A DNA stretch of 64,000 nt, from positions 28,784,578-28,848,577 of the forward strand of contig OU015533.1 in assembly GCA_907165065.1 (NCBI GenBank), written 5' to 3'. Source of the DNA: Caprimulgus europaeus (taxonomy: Eukaryota > Chordata > Aves > Caprimulgiformes > Caprimulgidae). This document shows, piece by piece, positions 63,467 through 64,000 of the stretch. Numbering within the stretch: the stretch's first letter is position 1; each line of letters begins with the position of its first letter. The position numbers and the translations under genes are program-made. Below the pieces are notes generated by a model. The model saw only the letters and a list, made by a program, of their open reading frames with translations, had not been told where the DNA came from and did no database searches.

Positions 63467-63611
63467 AGAGGCAGCACGTGAATGTCGCAGGAAGAAAAAG
63501 GAGTACGTGAAATGTCTAGAAAATCGAGTGGCTGTGCTTGAAAACCAAAACAAGACACTGATTGAGGAGTTGAAAGCACTTAAGGACCTTTACTGCCACA
63601 AATCAGATTAA
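63467..63611 (+). CDS. CREB1: CREB1 coding exon 9: bZIP C-terminus and stop (residues 280-327)
   Basis: 145 nt ending in TAA at 63609-63611. It encodes the rest of the bZIP: EAARECRRKKKEYVKCLENR is basic DNA-contacting sequence passing into the zipper, and the remainder is coiled coil ending LYCHKSD. Heptad leucines fall at residues 297, 304, 311 and 318, the dimer interface for homodimers and for CREM/ATF1 heterodimers. Cys286 and Cys296 are both present, as is the basic-region Arg/Lys cluster. This is identical to mammalian CREB as far as I recall. With this exon the joined frame totals 327 residues, a complete and intact CREB delta protein. Confidence 0.99.
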
Positions 63612-64000
63612 TTTTGGATTCCCATTTTCACTTGTCCAGGTGGGATAGAGACTGGTTCTGGCTATGCCCAGAAAGACAAAGTAAACTTTTTATTTTCTAA
63701 ACATTTCTTTTTTTCTATGCGCAAAACTGCCTGAAGCAACTACAGAATATATTTCATCTGTGCTTTGCATCAAACTGTGAATGTTCAAGTACTTGCCTCC
63801 ACTTCTCCCCCTACAAGATTATTTTCATCATCAGTCTCAGCGTGAAGAACAGGCTTCTTTCTCATCTCCCCATCCTCTTCAAGGAGTAACAGTGCTTACT
63901 TGGGAAGTTACTGTGGGGAGGGTCCTTTTGTAATGATTTCAGGAGTTTGTGCTGAGCTCTTTCCATTGCCTTAGAGACAGAACCACCCCAGCCTCTTGGT
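63612..64000 (+). other. CREB1: CREB1 3' UTR (start; continues beyond window)
   Basis: The sequence after the stop keeps recognisable identity with the mammalian CREB1 3' UTR as I remember it. Examples are TTTTATTTTCTAAACATTTC, TTCTATGCGCAAAACTGCC, AACTGTGAATGTTC, TGCCTCCACTTCTCC and, near the end, CCCCAGCCTCTTG. Conservation of untranslated sequence across birds and mammals points to post-transcriptional control; CREB1 is a known target of several miRNAs. No poly(A) signal with obvious end-of-transcript context is seen before 64000, so the UTR runs off the window. Confidence 0.9.

Overview
The window is vertebrate nuclear DNA and almost certainly avian. It carries seven coding exons of CREB1 whose predicted protein is near-identical to mammalian CREB. 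It also carries a CR1 LINE of the type that dominates bird genomes, its introns are short compared with mammals, and no mammalian SINEs were seen. I cannot name the species from sequence alone.

Layout. (1) About 1-27,900 is non-coding DNA upstream of CREB1. In other vertebrates this interval is the long gap between KLF7 and CREB1 (established synteny; KLF7 itself is not in the window). It alternates GC-rich segments with AT-rich, TAAT-dense blocks that look like candidate conserved non-coding elements. It also holds a GATG-type simple repeat, a perfect 22-bp palindrome, a splice-bounded orphan open exon, and an unexplained pair of 58-bp inverted repeats flanked by TA. (2) About 27,890-29,230 is a CpG island, the CREB1 promoter, with the non-coding first exon ending at 28,584. 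(3) 28,585-47,889 is the 19.3-kb first intron. (4) 47,890-63,611 holds coding exons 2, 3, 5, 6, 7, 8 and 9. (5) 63,612 to the window end is the start of a conserved 3' UTR, which continues outside.

The gene. Joined in order, the coding exons give an uninterrupted 327-residue protein, exactly the length of the CREB delta isoform (also called isoform A). It has Q1, the kinase-inducible domain with the RRPSY phospho-acceptor site (Ser119 here, Ser133 in the 341-residue alpha form), Q2, and a C-terminal bZIP. The 14-residue alpha-specific exon was not found by eye in the intron where it should lie (51,583-54,289), which also holds the CR1 insertion. The last intron uses a non-canonical GC donor. 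The 5' UTR contains CRE half-sites, consistent with known CREB autoregulation.

No complete second gene, tRNA, rRNA, CRISPR array or viral element could be supported. The densest unexplained structure is at 21.9-23.9 kb, where a palindrome, an orphan exon and a terminal-inverted-repeat-like pair lie within 2 kb of each other.
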